From contig JAJYMF010000100.1 of NCBI GenBank assembly GCA_021787175.1, forward strand, positions 1 through 6,280: a stretch of DNA of 6,280 bases, read 5' to 3'. Under the pieces are notes generated by a model that saw only the letters and a list, made by a program, of their open reading frames with translations, searched no databases and was not told the DNA's origin. Within the stretch, counting starts at the first letter, position 1. The number at the start of each line of letters is the position of its first letter. Made by a program: the position numbers and the translations under genes. The DNA is from Pseudomonadota bacterium (GTDB taxonomy: Bacteria > Pseudomonadota > Gammaproteobacteria > Xanthomonadales > Rhodanobacteraceae). Shown here piece by piece: positions 5,582 to 6,280 of the stretch.

Positions 5582-6280
5582 CAGCCAGGCGTCGTCCGAG
5601 CCTTCGTTGACGCCTTCGAACAGGAACGTCGACAGGTAGCGTTCGCCGGTGTCTGGCAGCATCGCCAGGATCACCGCACCGGGCTCGGCGCCGCGCGCGA
5701 CCTCGAGCGCGGCGGCAAACGTGCCGCCGCAGGAGATGCCGCCGAGGATGCCCTCCCGTTCCGCCAGCTGGCGCGCGGTGTCGCGGGCCAGCGTCTCGCC
5801 GACCGGGATGATGCGGTGCGACACCTCGCGATTGAGCACCGCCGGCACGAAATCGGGCGTCCAGCCCTGGATCTTGTGCGGATGCCAGTCCTCGCCCTTG
5901 AGCAGCGCGGCGGTCTCCGGTTCGGTGGCGATGATCCGCACTTCGGGACGGGTCAGCCGCAGCACCTCGCCGACGCCGGTCAGCGTGCCGCCGGTGCCCC
6001 AGCCGGAGACGAAGTAATCGAGCCGGCGCCCGGCGAAGTCCTGCGCGATCTCGGCGGCGGTGGTGTTGCGATGCCACGCCGGGTTGGCCGGATTCTCGAA
6101 CTGGCGCGCGAGAAAGGCGCCGTGCTCGGCGGCGAACGCCTCGGCGCGCTTGACCATGCCGGTGCCGCGTTCCGCGGCCGGAGTCAGGATCACCTTGGCG
6201 CCATAGGCGCGCATCAGCTTGCGCCGCTCGACCGAGAACGTCTCGGTCATGAAGGCGACGAACGGATAGCCGCGCGCCGC
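5570..6280 (-). CDS. cysK: Cysteine synthase, PLP-dependent O-acetylserine sulfhydrylase, partial (N-terminus beyond right edge)
   Basis: The last 236 residues of a beta-family PLP enzyme that makes cysteine from O-acetylserine and sulfide in the cytoplasm. The frame is open to the window edge (AARGYPFVAFMTETF), so the ATG at 6248-6250 is internal. Visible features, numbered from the edge, are METFS-type VERRKLMRAYGAKVILTP, the phosphate-binding loop GWGTGGT (93-99), HKIQGW (135-140), GISCGGT (181-187) and PDTGERYLST (209-218). The PLP lysine lies in the missing 75-85 residues. Relative to the E. coli enzyme the loop has W in place of a small residue and GISSGA is GISCGG, so a relative such as a cystathionine-using or O-phosphoserine-using sulfhydrylase is not excluded. 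It is convergent with the rnr operon. Confidence 0.85.
   Translation of the reverse strand, partial: AARGYPFVAFMTETFSVERRKLMRAYGAKVILTPAAERGTGMVKRAEAFAAEHGAFLARQFENPANPAWHRNTTAAEIAQDFAGRRLDYFVSGWGTGGTLTGVGEVLRLTRPEVRIIATEPETAALLKGEDWHPHKIQGWTPDFVPAVLNREVSHRIIPVGETLARDTARQLAEREGILGGISCGGTFAAALEVARGAEPGAVILAMLPDTGERYLSTFLFEGVNEGSDDAWLSGL

Overview
The window looks like chromosomal DNA of a high-GC gammaproteobacterium, most likely of the Xanthomonadales (Lysobacterales). This is inferred from the N-terminal signature of its RNase R, the strong G/C bias at third codon positions and the gene neighbourhood. It was not tested by a database search.

The right two thirds (about 2102-6280) is core genome. 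A tRNA-Leu(CAG) gene on the minus strand has a consensus-like promoter and a perfect intrinsic terminator. Divergent from it is a compact plus-strand operon: rnr (RNase R), rlmB (23S rRNA Gm2251 methyltransferase) and a small three-helix membrane protein. Each gene in the operon overlaps the next through an ATGA stop/start. The operon meets a convergent cysteine synthase gene (cysK-like, running off the right edge), and the two 3' ends overlap by 12 bp. The theme is RNA turnover and ribosome maturation beside a tRNA gene.

The left third (about 1-2060) is accessory DNA downstream of the tRNA 3' end. Reading leftwards on the minus strand it holds a complete higB-higA toxin-antitoxin pair, a gene-poor stretch, a 25-codon piece that resembles the C-terminal end of a P4-type tyrosine integrase, a complete vapB-vapC pair, and the start of a second HigA-like gene that leaves the window. 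A 110-bp stretch of higA is repeated exactly in that second gene (1-110 and 1503-1612), so vapBC sits between direct repeats. I read this as a decayed integrative element anchored at tRNA-Leu and now reduced to toxin-antitoxin modules. The direct repeat and the ORFs are seen directly; the island history is inference.

I found no CRISPR array, no intact transposase and no system that looks wholly new. The least ordinary points are the mosaic second higA, the integrase-like remnant, a possibly leaderless higB transcript and an RNase R that lacks the usual lysine-rich C-terminal tail.
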